Positions 16,712 through 26,284 of a stretch of 64,000 bases of DNA are shown here, one piece after another (the stretch's first letter is position 1; each line of letters begins with the position of its first letter). Source of the stretch: Actinomadura atramentaria DSM 43919 (GTDB lineage Bacteria > Actinomycetota > Actinomycetes > Streptosporangiales > Streptosporangiaceae); the NCBI RefSeq assembly GCF_000381885.1, contig NZ_KB907212.1:186001-250000 (forward strand), in the 5' to 3' direction. Made by a program: the position numbers and the translations under genes. The notes under the pieces were generated by a model that was not told the origin of the DNA, ran no database searches, and was given only the letters and a program-made list of their open reading frames with translations.

Positions 16712-19700
16712 ATGCAGAGCAGCCTTGGTCGTTCGGGAGCCGCGCAGGGCGACACGCGGATCGGCGAGGACGCGATTCGGCGGCACCTGATCGAGGAGAT
16801 CGCGCGCCGTTCCCGGATCGAGCCCGACGACGTCGACCCCGACCGCCCGCTGGAGGAGTTCGGCCTCGCCTCGCGCGACGCCGTCGCGATGGCGGGCGAG
16901 CTGGAGCAGCTCCTCGGCCGCTCGCTCAACGCGACGCTCGTCTGGGAGTACCCCACGATCAACCTGCTGTCGGCGGCGCTCGCCGGCGGAGCCGACCGCG
17001 CCCCCGCCCCGGCGGCCGGGCCGGGCCCCGCCGCGCGGCCCGCCGACGACCGCGAGCCGATCGCCGTCGTCGGCGTCGGCTGCCGGTTCCCCGGCGGCGG
17101 CCGCGACCTCGTCGGCCCCGGCGACTACTGGCGCTTCCTGACCGGGCGCGGCGACGCGATCAGCGAGGTCCCCGAGGGCCGCTGGGACGCGTTCGACGAC
17201 GGCTCCCCCGAGGTCGGCGACCTGCTCGCCAAGACGACCAGGTACGGCGGGTTCCTGGAGGACATCGCCGGGTTCGACGCGCAGTTCTTCGGCATCACGC
17301 CGCGCGAGGCCGCCGCGATGGACCCGCAGCAGCGGCTCGTCCTGGAGGTCGCCTGGGAGGCGTTCGAGCACGCCGGGATCGGTCCCGCGTCGCTGCGCGG
17401 CAGCCGCACCGGCGTGTTCGTCGGCGTCTCCGCGCCCGAGTACGCGGCGTTCACCGCGTCCGACCTGGCGGCGCTGGAGCCGTTCACCGCGACCGGCGCG
17501 GCGCTCAGCATCATCGCCAACCGGCTGTCGTACCTGCTGGACCTGCGCGGCCCGAGCATGATCGTCGACACGGCGTGCTCGTCGTCGCTGGTCTCCACGC
17601 ACCTGGCCGTGCAGGCGCTGCGCTCCGGCGAGGCGGACGTGGCGCTCGCGGGCGGCGTGAACCTGCTGCTGTCGCCGACCGTCACGATGACCTTCGACCT
17701 GGCGGGCGCGACCGCCGGGGACGGGCACTGCAAGGCGTTCGACGCGTCCGCGGACGGCATGGTCCGCGCCGAGGGCTGCGGCGCGGTCGTGCTGAAGCGC
17801 CTGTCGGACGCGGTCCGCGACGGCGACCGCGTCCTCGCGGTGATCCGCGGCTCGGGCGTCAACTCCGACGGCCGCTCCAACGGCCTCGTCGCCCCGAACT
17901 CCGACGCGCAGCGCGCGCTGCTGCGCGACGTGTACGCGGCCGCGGGCATCGACACCCGCGAGGTCGACTACGTCGAGGCGCACGGCACCGGCACGCTGCT
18001 GGGCGACCCGATCGAGGCGCGCGCGGTCGGCGACGTGCTCGGCGCGGGCCGCCCCGAGGACGAGCCGCTGCTGATCGGCACCGCCAAGTCCAACCTCGGC
18101 CACATGGAGTCGGCGGCGGGCATCGCGGGCCTGATCAAGGCCGTCCTCGCGCTGCACCACCGGACGATCCCGGCGAGCGTCCACTACAAGGAGCCGAACC
18201 CGCACATTCCGTTCGAGGAACTGCGGCTCGCGGTCGTCTCCGAGGAGACGCCGTGGCCGGTCCGGTCGCACCCGCCGCGCGCGGGCGTGTCCGGGTTCGG
18301 GTTCGGCGGGACGAACGGGCACGTCGTGCTGGAGGCCGCGCCCGCGCGCAAGCCGGTGCGCGAGCCGGTGTCGGTGCGGACGTTCCCGCTCTCCGACACC
18401 GCCGCCGACCGCGTCCGCGACCACGCCGCGCTGCTCGCGGACTGGCTGCCCGAGGACGTCGAGCTCGCCGACCTCGCCCGCACGCTGCACGGCCGCGCCG
18501 GCCGGGGCCGCGCCCGCGCCGCCGTCGTCGCGCGCGACCGCGCCGGGCTCGCCGCCGGGCTCGCGGCGCTCGCCGAGGGCCGCCCGCACCCGGGCGTGGT
18601 GTCGGGGACGGCGCTCGGCGCGCCCGGCCGCCCGGTCTTCGTGTTCTCCGGCTACGGCGCGCAGCGCCCCGGCATGGCCAAGGCGCTGCTGGAGGAGGAG
18701 CCCGCCTTCGCGGAGGCGATCGACGACCTCGACGGATTGTTCGCCGAGGAGGACGGCCCCGAACTGTGGTCGCTGCTGGAGTCCGGCGAGAAGCTGACGG
18801 GCGGCCCGGCCGAAGTCATGCCGGTGCTGTTCGCCGTGCAGATCGGCCTCGCCCGGATGTGGGCGTCCTACGGGATCGTCCCGGCCGCCGTCGTCGGCCA
18901 CTCGATGGGCGAGGTCGCGGCGGCCGTCGTCGCGGGCCGCATCACCGCCGCGGACGGCGTCCGGGTGATCTGCCGCCGGTCGCGGCTGCTGACGAGCCTC
19001 GTCGGCGGCGGCGCGATGGCCGTGCTCGGCGCGTCCGCGCAGGACGTCGCCCGGCTCACCGCCGACCTGCCCGACGTCCACGCCGCCGTCCACTCCTCGC
19101 CGCGCCAGACCGTCGTCACCGGCGACGCCGACCAGATCGCGACCGTGCTGGAGCGCGCCGAGGCCGAGGGCCGCCTGGCCCGCAAGGTGCAGGCCGAGGG
19201 CGCGGGCCACTCCCCGCAGGTCGACCCGCTGCTGGCCGACCTGCGCGCCGAGCTGGCGGAGATCGGCGCGGAGCCCGGCACGCCGCTCGCGGAGGGCGTC
19301 GCCTTCTACACGACCGCGCTGGACGACCCGCGCGGCCTCGCGGACGACGCGCCGCTGGACGCGGAGTACTGGGCCGCGAACCTGCGCAACCCCGTCCGGC
19401 TCACCGACGCCGTCGCGGCCGCCGCCGAGGACGGCCACCGCACGTTCGTCGAGGTCAACGCGCACCCGATCCTCGCGCACGCGGTCGGCGAGACCCTCGA
19501 CGGCTCCGGCGCGCTCGTCACCCACACCCTGAAGCGCGCGCCCAGGGGCCAGGAGACCGACGACACGCTCACCTTCCACGCGCAGCTCGCGCTGCTCGGC
19601 GCGCACGGGCTGCGCGTCGCCGCGCCGACGGACGGCGCGGTGATCGACGTCCCGTCCGCGCCGTGGCGGCACGAGCGGCACTGGGCCGACACGACCCGCC

Positions 19701-22700
19701 GCGCGGCCGCGGGCCGCGACGAGCACCCGCTGCTCGGCGCGCACGTCGAGCTGCCCGGCGAGGACCGGCATGCGTGGCGCGCCGACGTCGGCACGGCCGC
19801 GCAGCCGTGGCTGGCGGACGCCGCCGTCCACGGGCTGCCGGTGCTGCCCGTCGCCGCGTTCGCGGAGATGGCGCTGGCCGCCGGGGCGGCGGCGCTCGGC
19901 ACCGACGCGGTCCGGGTGAACAGCCTGTGGATCGAGCGACCGCTGGCGCTCGCGGAGCACACGACGGTCACGACGACGTTCGACGAGGTCCGCCAGCGCG
20001 TCGAGATCCACACCCGCAACGCCGCCGGGACGTTCACGCGGCTGGCCAGCGCCGACGTCGGCGCGGACGTCCGCCCGGCCGCGCCGGACGAGCTGGCCGG
20101 GCCGGTCACCGAGGTCGCGGGCGCGGACCGGGGCAGCCGCCACTACCGCGTCCACCCCGAGGTGCTGGACCGGGCGCTCGGCGTCCTGTCCGCCGAGGCC
20201 GAGACCGTCGCGGGCTCCGGCGGGGGCGGCGTGTGGCTGGCCGAGACGGTCGGCGCGCTGCGCGTCCACGGCCCGACGCACCGGGGCGGCCACGTCCGCG
20301 TCGCGGTGACGCACGACGAGGACGGCACGCTCGTCGGCGCGCTGCAGATCGCCGGGCCGGCGGGCGAGATCCTCGCCGAGGCGACCGGCGTCGTGCTGCG
20401 CCGCGCCGAGCGCGCCGACATCCCCGTGCCGCTCGCCGCCAAGGCCGTCGAGCTGGTGTGGGACGAGACCGACGCCCCCGAACCGGCCGCCGAGCCCGGC
20501 CGCTGGCTGCTGCTCGCCGAGGACGACGACGTGCTCGCCCGCGAGACCGCCGCCGCGCTGACCGCCGCCGGGCACACCGTCGCCCGCGGGCCGGTCACCG
20601 CCGACCAGGACTTCGACCCGGCGGTGCGCGGCATCGTCGTGATCCCCCCGGCGACGCTCGTGGACGAGGACCTGGTCCTCGCCGTCGCCCGCGTCTCGGT
20701 CGCCGCGCCGGACGGCCCCCGGCTGTGGGTCGCGACCCGCGCCGCGCTGCCCGTCCTGCCCGGCGAGGGCGGCGTCCCCGCGCAGGCCCACGTCCGCGCG
20801 GTCACCCGCGTGCTGGCGTTCGAGCGGACGGTCCAGCGCGCCACGCTCGTGGACGTCGACCGGCCCGCCGACCTCGCCGCCGAACTGCTCAGTGGCGACG
20901 GCGACGGCGCGCGCGAGGTCGCGTGGCGCGGCGGAGTCCGCCGCGTCGCCCGCCTCGCCCCGGCCGCACTGCCCGCCGACGCGGCCCGGCCGCACAAGGC
21001 CGTCCGCCGCGGCGGCGCGTACATCGTCACCGGCGGCTACGGCGGCATCGGCCTGGTCACCGCCGAGCTGCTCGCCGAACGCGGCGCGGCCCGGATCGTC
21101 CTGTCCGGCCGCTCCGGCCCCGGCCCCGACGCGGAGCGCGCCATCGCGCGGCTCCGCGAGCGCGGCGCGGACGTCGCGATCGTCCTCGGCGACATCGCCG
21201 AGCCCGGCACCGCCGACCGGCTCGTCGCCGCCGCCCGCGATGGCGGGCTGGCGCTGCGCGGCGTCGTCCACGGCGCGGGCGCCATCGACGACCGCCTCGT
21301 CGCGGACCTCGGCGCGGACGACCTGCACCGCGTCTGGTCGGCGAAGGTCACCGGCGCGCGCCGCCTCGACGCGGCCCTCGCCGCCGCGGACGCCGACGCC
21401 GGCCTCGACTGGTTCGCCGTCCACTCCTCCGCCGCCGCGCTGGTCGGCTCGCCCGGCCAGGCCGCGTACGCCGCCGCGAACGCCGCGATCGACGCGCTCA
21501 TGGCCGACCGCCGCGCGCACGGCCGCCCCGGCACGACGATCCAGTGGGGCACCTGGTCGCGGGTCGGCGGCGCGGCCGACGCGAAGGTCGCCGTCATCGA
21601 GCCGATCAGCCCGGCCGAGGGCGCGGAGGCGCTGGAGGCGCTGCTCGCCCTCGACCGCCCCGAGACCGGCGTGCTGCGCTTCGACCCGGCCGCCGCGGTC
21701 GGCCTGTTCCCCGAAATCCGCTCGATGCCGTACTTCGCGGCGCTCACCGCGGCCGCCGCCGACCAGGGCGCGGACGAGGGCGCGCCCGACTGGCCCGGCG
21801 TCGACGCCCTCGCCGACCTCGACCCGGCGACCGCCCGCGCGGCCGTCGCCGCGCAGATCCGGTACCGGATCGCGTCGGTCCTCGGGTTCGCGCCCGAACG
21901 GCTCGACCCGGCCATCCCGCTCACCGACCTCGGGCTGGACTCGCTCGTCGCCGTCCGCATCAAGAGCGGCGTCGAGCACGACCTCGGCCTGACCGTCCCC
22001 GCGTCGGTGCTGCTGCAGGGCGCGAGCGTCAACGCGTTCGAGGCGTGGGCGTCCGGCGAGCTGGGCTTCGGCGACGCGCCCGCGCCCGCCGCCGCGACGA
22101 CGGCCGTGTCCAACGCCGAGGCCGGATACGTCATGGCCCGCGACGACGCCGAACGCCTCGCCGTCCGGATCTTCGAGGACGTCCTCGGCCTCGACCGCGT
22201 CAGCGTCACCGGCGACTTCTTCGGCGAACTCGGCGGCCAGGAGCACCAGGCCGACGAGGTCGCCGCGCTCGTCAACCGCGAGCTGGCCGCCGCGGGCGCG
22301 CCCGCCGCGACCCGCGACGAGCTGTTCGCGACGCCGACCGCCGAGCACGTCGGCGAGTTCCTGCGCGCCGCCGACGAGGAGGCCGCCCGGCAGACCGTCC
22401 GGCCGCTGAAGTCCACCGGCTCGCGCCGCCCGATCTTCATCGCGCACCCGGCGGGCGGCACGACGTCCTGCTACCGGCAGCTCGTCGCGCTGCTCGGCGA
22501 GGACCAGCCGGTCTACGGGCTGGAGCGCTTCGAGGACGCGCCGTCCGTCGAGGAGCGCGCCGCCCGGTACGTCGAGCACCTGGTCGCCGCGCAGCCCGAG
22601 GGCGCGTTCCGGCTCGGCGGCTGGTCGTTCGGCGGCGTCCTGGCCTACGAGACCGCGCGGCAGCTCACCGCCGCGGGCCGCGAGGTCGAGTTCGTCGCGC

Positions 22701-23302
22701 TGTTCGACGCGGGCCTGCCGCTCGCGGTGGACGACGAGTCCGAGAGCCTCGCCCGGCGCTTCACCGCGTTCGCCGACTACGTCAACGAGACGTACGGCAT
22801 GGACGTCGACCTCTCCTACGACGAGCTCGCCGGGCTCGACGAGGAGGCGCAGTTCGCGCTCGTCATGGAGCGCGCCGCGCCGCTCGTCGACCACATCCCC
22901 CCGGCGGCGCTCACCCACCAGCTCACGTCCCACCAGGACACCCGGTCGCTGGAGGCGTACCGGCCCGGCGGCTACGACGGCCGCGTCATCCTCTACTACG
23001 CGCCGGAGGAGACGCCCTGGGCCGTCCGCGACGCCCGCTACGTGCTCGACGGCACGAACGGGTTCGGCGACCTGTGCTCCGACCTGGAGGTCGTCACGAT
23101 CCCCGGCGTCCACCACCTGAATCTGCTCGACCCGCCCGGCGTCGAGGTGCTCGCCAAGCACCTGGACGGACGGCTGAGCGCGGCCGGCGCCCCACGCGCC
23201 GCGACCGCCCGGGCGGCCACCGCCGCGAGCGCGGCGGACACCGGGGCCGGTGTGGTGCCGCCCGGTTCCGGAGGCCGTCCCACGGCCGCCCCGGCCCGCT
23301 GA
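16712..23302 (+). CDS. Type I polyketide synthase: ACP-KS-AT-DH(inactive)-KR-ACP-ACP(degenerate)-TE
   Basis: A 2196-residue synthase. An N-terminal carrier (about 20-92, Ser54 in GLASRDAVAM) resembles that of mycobacterial Pks13. KS (about 114-540) has Cys289, His424 and His464. AT (about 640-945) has GHSMGE with Ser731 and resembles mycocerosic-acid-synthase-type ATs. The DH-fold region (about 1000-1250) lacks its catalytic His: Ala1037 stands in WLADAAVHGLPVLP, while Asp1153 remains. KR (about 1435-1620) has GGYGGIG and Tyr1586. A normal carrier (Ser1744, LGLDSL) is followed by a second with Gln-Glu (1843-1844) instead of Ser. The thioesterase has GWSFGG (Ser1972). There is no enoyl reductase. 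The ATG at 16712, about 10 nt after GGGGGAA, is preferred over 16652. The CCR gene starts 43 nt downstream. Confidence 0.93.
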   Translation: MQSSLGRSGAAQGDTRIGEDAIRRHLIEEIARRSRIEPDDVDPDRPLEEFGLASRDAVAMAGELEQLLGRSLNATLVWEYPTINLLSAALAGGADRAPAPAAGPGPAARPADDREPIAVVGVGCRFPGGGRDLVGPGDYWRFLTGRGDAISEVPEGRWDAFDDGSPEVGDLLAKTTRYGGFLEDIAGFDAQFFGITPREAAAMDPQQRLVLEVAWEAFEHAGIGPASLRGSRTGVFVGVSAPEYAAFTASDLAALEPFTATGAALSIIANRLSYLLDLRGPSMIVDTACSSSLVSTHLAVQALRSGEADVALAGGVNLLLSPTVTMTFDLAGATAGDGHCKAFDASADGMVRAEGCGAVVLKRLSDAVRDGDRVLAVIRGSGVNSDGRSNGLVAPNSDAQRALLRDVYAAAGIDTREVDYVEAHGTGTLLGDPIEARAVGDVLGAGRPEDEPLLIGTAKSNLGHMESAAGIAGLIKAVLALHHRTIPASVHYKEPNPHIPFEELRLAVVSEETPWPVRSHPPRAGVSGFGFGGTNGHVVLEAAPARKPVREPVSVRTFPLSDTAADRVRDHAALLADWLPEDVELADLARTLHGRAGRGRARAAVVARDRAGLAAGLAALAEGRPHPGVVSGTALGAPGRPVFVFSGYGAQRPGMAKALLEEEPAFAEAIDDLDGLFAEEDGPELWSLLESGEKLTGGPAEVMPVLFAVQIGLARMWASYGIVPAAVVGHSMGEVAAAVVAGRITAADGVRVICRRSRLLTSLVGGGAMAVLGASAQDVARLTADLPDVHAAVHSSPRQTVVTGDADQIATVLERAEAEGRLARKVQAEGAGHSPQVDPLLADLRAELAEIGAEPGTPLAEGVAFYTTALDDPRGLADDAPLDAEYWAANLRNPVRLTDAVAAAAEDGHRTFVEVNAHPILAHAVGETLDGSGALVTHTLKRAPRGQETDDTLTFHAQLALLGAHGLRVAAPTDGAVIDVPSAPWRHERHWADTTRRAAAGRDEHPLLGAHVELPGEDRHAWRADVGTAAQPWLADAAVHGLPVLPVAAFAEMALAAGAAALGTDAVRVNSLWIERPLALAEHTTVTTTFDEVRQRVEIHTRNAAGTFTRLASADVGADVRPAAPDELAGPVTEVAGADRGSRHYRVHPEVLDRALGVLSAEAETVAGSGGGGVWLAETVGALRVHGPTHRGGHVRVAVTHDEDGTLVGALQIAGPAGEILAEATGVVLRRAERADIPVPLAAKAVELVWDETDAPEPAAEPGRWLLLAEDDDVLARETAAALTAAGHTVARGPVTADQDFDPAVRGIVVIPPATLVDEDLVLAVARVSVAAPDGPRLWVATRAALPVLPGEGGVPAQAHVRAVTRVLAFERTVQRATLVDVDRPADLAAELLSGDGDGAREVAWRGGVRRVARLAPAALPADAARPHKAVRRGGAYIVTGGYGGIGLVTAELLAERGAARIVLSGRSGPGPDAERAIARLRERGADVAIVLGDIAEPGTADRLVAAARDGGLALRGVVHGAGAIDDRLVADLGADDLHRVWSAKVTGARRLDAALAAADADAGLDWFAVHSSAAALVGSPGQAAYAAANAAIDALMADRRAHGRPGTTIQWGTWSRVGGAADAKVAVIEPISPAEGAEALEALLALDRPETGVLRFDPAAAVGLFPEIRSMPYFAALTAAAADQGADEGAPDWPGVDALADLDPATARAAVAAQIRYRIASVLGFAPERLDPAIPLTDLGLDSLVAVRIKSGVEHDLGLTVPASVLLQGASVNAFEAWASGELGFGDAPAPAAATTAVSNAEAGYVMARDDAERLAVRIFEDVLGLDRVSVTGDFFGELGGQEHQADEVAALVNRELAAAGAPAATRDELFATPTAEHVGEFLRAADEEAARQTVRPLKSTGSRRPIFIAHPAGGTTSCYRQLVALLGEDQPVYGLERFEDAPSVEERAARYVEHLVAAQPEGAFRLGGWSFGGVLAYETARQLTAAGREVEFVALFDAGLPLAVDDESESLARRFTAFADYVNETYGMDVDLSYDELAGLDEEAQFALVMERAAPLVDHIPPAALTHQLTSHQDTRSLEAYRPGGYDGRVILYYAPEETPWAVRDARYVLDGTNGFGDLCSDLEVVTIPGVHHLNLLDPPGVEVLAKHLDGRLSAAGAPRAATARAATAASAADTGAGVVPPGSGGRPTAAPAR

Positions 23303-23345
23303 GGCCGGACCGTCCCGACAAGCCCCGCCCCTCCGGAGGATACGA

Positions 23346-24671
23346 ATGGCACAGTCCGACGCCCTGCTCCAGGCCGCCCGCGAGGGCGCCGGGGAGCGCG
23401 AACTGCTGGACATCGACCTGCCCGCCCGCTTCCGCGCCGCGTTCACGCGCAAGGAGGAGGTCGGGATCTTCGAGGGCGAGACCGACAAGGACGTCCGCCG
23501 CTCGCTGCACGTCGGCGAGGTGGACATGCCCGAGCTGGCCCCCGACGAGTGCGTCGTCGCGGTGATGTCCGCGGCGATCAACTTCAACACCGTCTGGTCC
23601 GCGATCTTCGAGCCGATGCCGACGTTCGCGTTCCTGGAGCGGTTCGGCCGCCGGGGCTGGAACGCCTCGCGGCACGACCTGCCGTACCACATCCTCGGCT
23701 CCGACGGCGCGGGCGTCGTCGTGCGCACCGGTGCGGGCGTGAAGAACTGGAAGGTCGGCGACCGGGTCGTGCTCTCCCCGTCCTACGTGGACGAGGAGGA
23801 CCACGGCTCCTACGACGACGGCATGATGAGCGAGACGCAGCTCGCCTGGGGCTTCGAGACGAACTTCGGCTCCCTCGGCGAGTACTGCATCGTCAAGGCC
23901 AACCAGCTCATCCACAAGCCGAAGCACCTGACGTGGGAGGAGGCGGGCTCCAACACGCTGTGCGCCGCCACCGCGTACCGGATGCTCGTCGGCAGCCACG
24001 GCGCGCGGATGAAGCAGGGCGACATCGTGCTGATCTGGGGCGCGACCGGCGGCCTCGGCTCGTACGCGACGCAGCTCGTCAAGAACGGCGGCGGCATCCC
24101 GGTCGCGGTCGTGTCGTCGGAGGCCAAGGCCGACATCGTCCGCGCGCAGGGCTGCGAGCACATCATCAACCGCAACGCCCTGGACCTCGGCGAACAGGGG
24201 CTGCGGCACCCGAAGGCGGGCCGCGTCCTGGGCGAGGCGATCCGCCGCCTCGTCGGGGAGGACCCCGGCATCACGTTCGAGTACCTGGGCCGGGAGACGT
24301 TCGGCGCGTCGGTGTACGTCACCAAGCGCGGCGGCAAGATCGTCACGTGCGGGTCGTCCACCGGGTTCCGCCACGAGTACGACAACCGCTACCTGTGGAT
24401 GCGGCTCAAGAGCATCATCGGCTCGCACGGCTTCAACTACCACGAGGCCGTCCAGACGAACCGGCTGTTCTCGCTCGGGATGCTCCACCCGACGCTGTCG
24501 AAGGTGTTCCCGCTGGAGGGCGCGGGCGATGCGACGCGCGCCGTGCAGACCAACGCCCACATCGGCAAGGTCGCGGTCCTGTGCGGCGCGACCGCCGAGG
24601 GCCAGGGCGTGGACGACCCGGAGATGCGCGAGCGCATCGGCGAGGAGAAGCTGAACCTGTACCGCCGCTGA
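23346..24671 (+). CDS. Crotonyl-CoA carboxylase/reductase family enzyme (alkylmalonyl-CoA supply)
   Basis: A 441-residue medium-chain reductase that reductively carboxylates 2-enoyl-CoA with NADPH and CO2. CO2-binding residues are kept: Asn81 (NFNTVW), Phe170-Glu171 (WGFETNFG) and the His in FRHEYDNRY (His343); the nucleotide motif is WGATGGLGSYA. Two positions near the acyl pocket are small, Ala167 before WGFE and Gly362 after GSH, where the Streptomyces coelicolor enzyme (from memory) has Ile and Phe. This suggests longer acyl substrates. GGAGG lies 5 nt upstream of the ATG. Its position right after the PKS suggests that it makes the PKS extender unit. Confidence 0.92.
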   Translation: MAQSDALLQAAREGAGERELLDIDLPARFRAAFTRKEEVGIFEGETDKDVRRSLHVGEVDMPELAPDECVVAVMSAAINFNTVWSAIFEPMPTFAFLERFGRRGWNASRHDLPYHILGSDGAGVVVRTGAGVKNWKVGDRVVLSPSYVDEEDHGSYDDGMMSETQLAWGFETNFGSLGEYCIVKANQLIHKPKHLTWEEAGSNTLCAATAYRMLVGSHGARMKQGDIVLIWGATGGLGSYATQLVKNGGGIPVAVVSSEAKADIVRAQGCEHIINRNALDLGEQGLRHPKAGRVLGEAIRRLVGEDPGITFEYLGRETFGASVYVTKRGGKIVTCGSSTGFRHEYDNRYLWMRLKSIIGSHGFNYHEAVQTNRLFSLGMLHPTLSKVFPLEGAGDATRAVQTNAHIGKVAVLCGATAEGQGVDDPEMRERIGEEKLNLYRR

Positions 24672-24681
24672 GCGGTCCCGT

Positions 24682-24725
24682 CGGCGTCCCGGAGCGTGCG
24701 CGTTCCGGGACGCCGCGAGTTTTTA
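24682..24725 (+). terminator. Intrinsic terminator after the PKS-CCR unit
   Basis: A perfect 12-bp stem (24682-24693 with 24704-24715) and 10-nt loop are followed by a T run (GAGTTTTTA). This is a classic terminator and marks the end of the two-gene PKS-CCR transcript. Confidence 0.85.
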
Positions 24726-24967
24726 CCTTCCGCCAATCGCCGCTCCGGGCCGTCCGTTGTCCGGGGCGGTTTCGCGTTCTTGCAGGTCAGCGGCGTTCCG
24801 GGTGTGAGGGCCGCGCGGCGGGGCACGGCCGAAGCTGGTCGGAGGCGGTCCTAGACTTTGCTCGCAGCCGGGCGAAGAGTCATGATTTTGACCACACCAG
24901 CCACATAAGCGAGTTATTACCCCCCGTGTCGTGTCCGACGCAGTGGGGGACGACGCCGGGAGGACAC

Positions 24968-26245
24968 GTGGCGGACGAGGGTTCCCCCGCCGAGCGACGC
25001 CCCTGGGCCGACCTGCCCCGGGACCTCGCCGAGAACATGCGGCCGCACCTCGACGAGGTGGCGGACGACATGATCCAGGAGATCCAGGCCCGCGTGCGCG
25101 AGTACGACCGGCCCGGCGACGGCTCCTACTCCGGCACCCTCCGCACTGCCGTCGAACGCGTCCTCCACTACTTCGTGGACCGCGTCGCGGACCCCGACCA
25201 CGAGCCGAACTCCGTCAGCGACTTCTTCCGCGCCATCGGCCGCGGTGAGGCCGGCGAGGGCCGCAGCCTCGACTCGATGCAGACCGCGATGCGCGTCGGC
25301 GGGATGGTCGCCTGGCGGCGCATCACCGAGGGCGCGCACCACCTCAACGTCGCGCCGCGCACGCTCGGCGCGGTCGGCGAGGCGCTGATGATGTTCCAGG
25401 ACGAGCTGGCCGTCGCCGCCGCCGAGGGGTACGCGCAGGCCAAGGCCGCGGTCGCGGGCGAGATGCAGCGCCGCCGCAAGCGGCTGCTGGACCTGCTGCT
25501 CGCGGACCCGCCCGCCGCGCCGGAGGCCATCGCGGACCTGGCCGCTGCCGCGCACTGGCCCGTCCCGCGCACGATCGCGGCCGTCGCGCTCGCGCGCCGC
25601 CACGCCGACAGCCGCCCGCAGGCGTTCCCCCAGGACATCCTCGTGGACCTCGGCCGCCGCAACCCCGCGCTGATCTTCCCGGACCCGGACGGGCCGGGCC
25701 GCGCGCGGCTCGTGGACCGGGCCCTCACCGGGATGCTCGCCGTCGTCGGCCCGACCGTGCCGCTCGGCGACGCCGCGCGGTCCATCGGCTGGGCGCGCAA
25801 GACGCTCGGGCTCGTGGAGCGCGGCGTCATCGAGGCCCCCGAGGCCGGGGTGATCCGCAGCGTCGAGCACATGTCCACGCTGATCCTGTTCCAGGACGAG
25901 GACCTGATCACCGGCCTCGCGGAACTGCGCCTCGCGCCGCTCGCGCATCTGCGCGCCAGCCAGCAGGACCGGCTCGCCGAGACGCTGCTGGCGTGGCTGC
26001 AGTCGGGGCGCAACGCCAACGAGGTCGCGATGCGGCTGCACGTCCACCCGCAGACCGTCCGGTACCGGCTGCGGCAGCTCGAAGAGCTGTTCGGCGACCA
26101 GCTCATGGACCCCGACCTGCGGTTCGACCTGGAGATCGTGCTGCGCGCCCGCGAGCTGCTCGCCGAGGGGCCGGGCGAGCACATGATCCCGACGGGCAAG
26201 GCGGCGTCGGGCGAGTCCGGCGAGGTCGTCACCTTCCGGCGCTGA
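24968..26245 (+). CDS. PucR-like helix-turn-helix regulator
   Basis: A 425-residue regulator. The N-terminal half is a helical RsbRD-like/putative sensor region (MIQEIQARVREYDRPG; HYFVDRVADPDHEPNSVSDF). The C-terminus carries the PucR-type helix-turn-helix (LAETLLAWLQSGRNANEVAMRLHVHPQTVRYRLRQLEELFG). GTG at 24968 is chosen because GGGAGG lies 5 nt upstream. It follows the PKS-CCR unit on the same strand after a strong terminator, so it has its own promoter. It could regulate that locus, but position is the only evidence. Confidence 0.82.
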   Translation: MADEGSPAERRPWADLPRDLAENMRPHLDEVADDMIQEIQARVREYDRPGDGSYSGTLRTAVERVLHYFVDRVADPDHEPNSVSDFFRAIGRGEAGEGRSLDSMQTAMRVGGMVAWRRITEGAHHLNVAPRTLGAVGEALMMFQDELAVAAAEGYAQAKAAVAGEMQRRRKRLLDLLLADPPAAPEAIADLAAAAHWPVPRTIAAVALARRHADSRPQAFPQDILVDLGRRNPALIFPDPDGPGRARLVDRALTGMLAVVGPTVPLGDAARSIGWARKTLGLVERGVIEAPEAGVIRSVEHMSTLILFQDEDLITGLAELRLAPLAHLRASQQDRLAETLLAWLQSGRNANEVAMRLHVHPQTVRYRLRQLEELFGDQLMDPDLRFDLEIVLRARELLAEGPGEHMIPTGKAASGESGEVVTFRR

Positions 26246-26276
26246 CCGGCGGCGGCCCGTCCGGGACCGCCGCCGG
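26246..26276. terminator. Hairpin between convergent genes
   Basis: A 10-bp perfect stem (26246-26255 with 26267-26276) and 11-nt loop directly after the PucR-like gene stop and before the 3' end of the convergent lipase gene. No T tract. Confidence 0.65.
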
Positions 26277-26284
26277 GTGTGCCG

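Noticed and set aside
16589..23728. A 2379-codon open frame antisense to the PKS gene
   Set aside because: It is a codon-bias shadow: its Arg/Val/Gly/Ala/Asp-rich translation has no domain motifs, while the plus strand encodes a full set of PKS catalytic motifs.
23549..24967. Longer N-terminus of the PucR-like protein reading back through the CCR gene
   Set aside because: The upstream part is an out-of-frame shadow of the CCR gene, and a strong terminator lies between; GTG 24968 has a good ribosome binding site.
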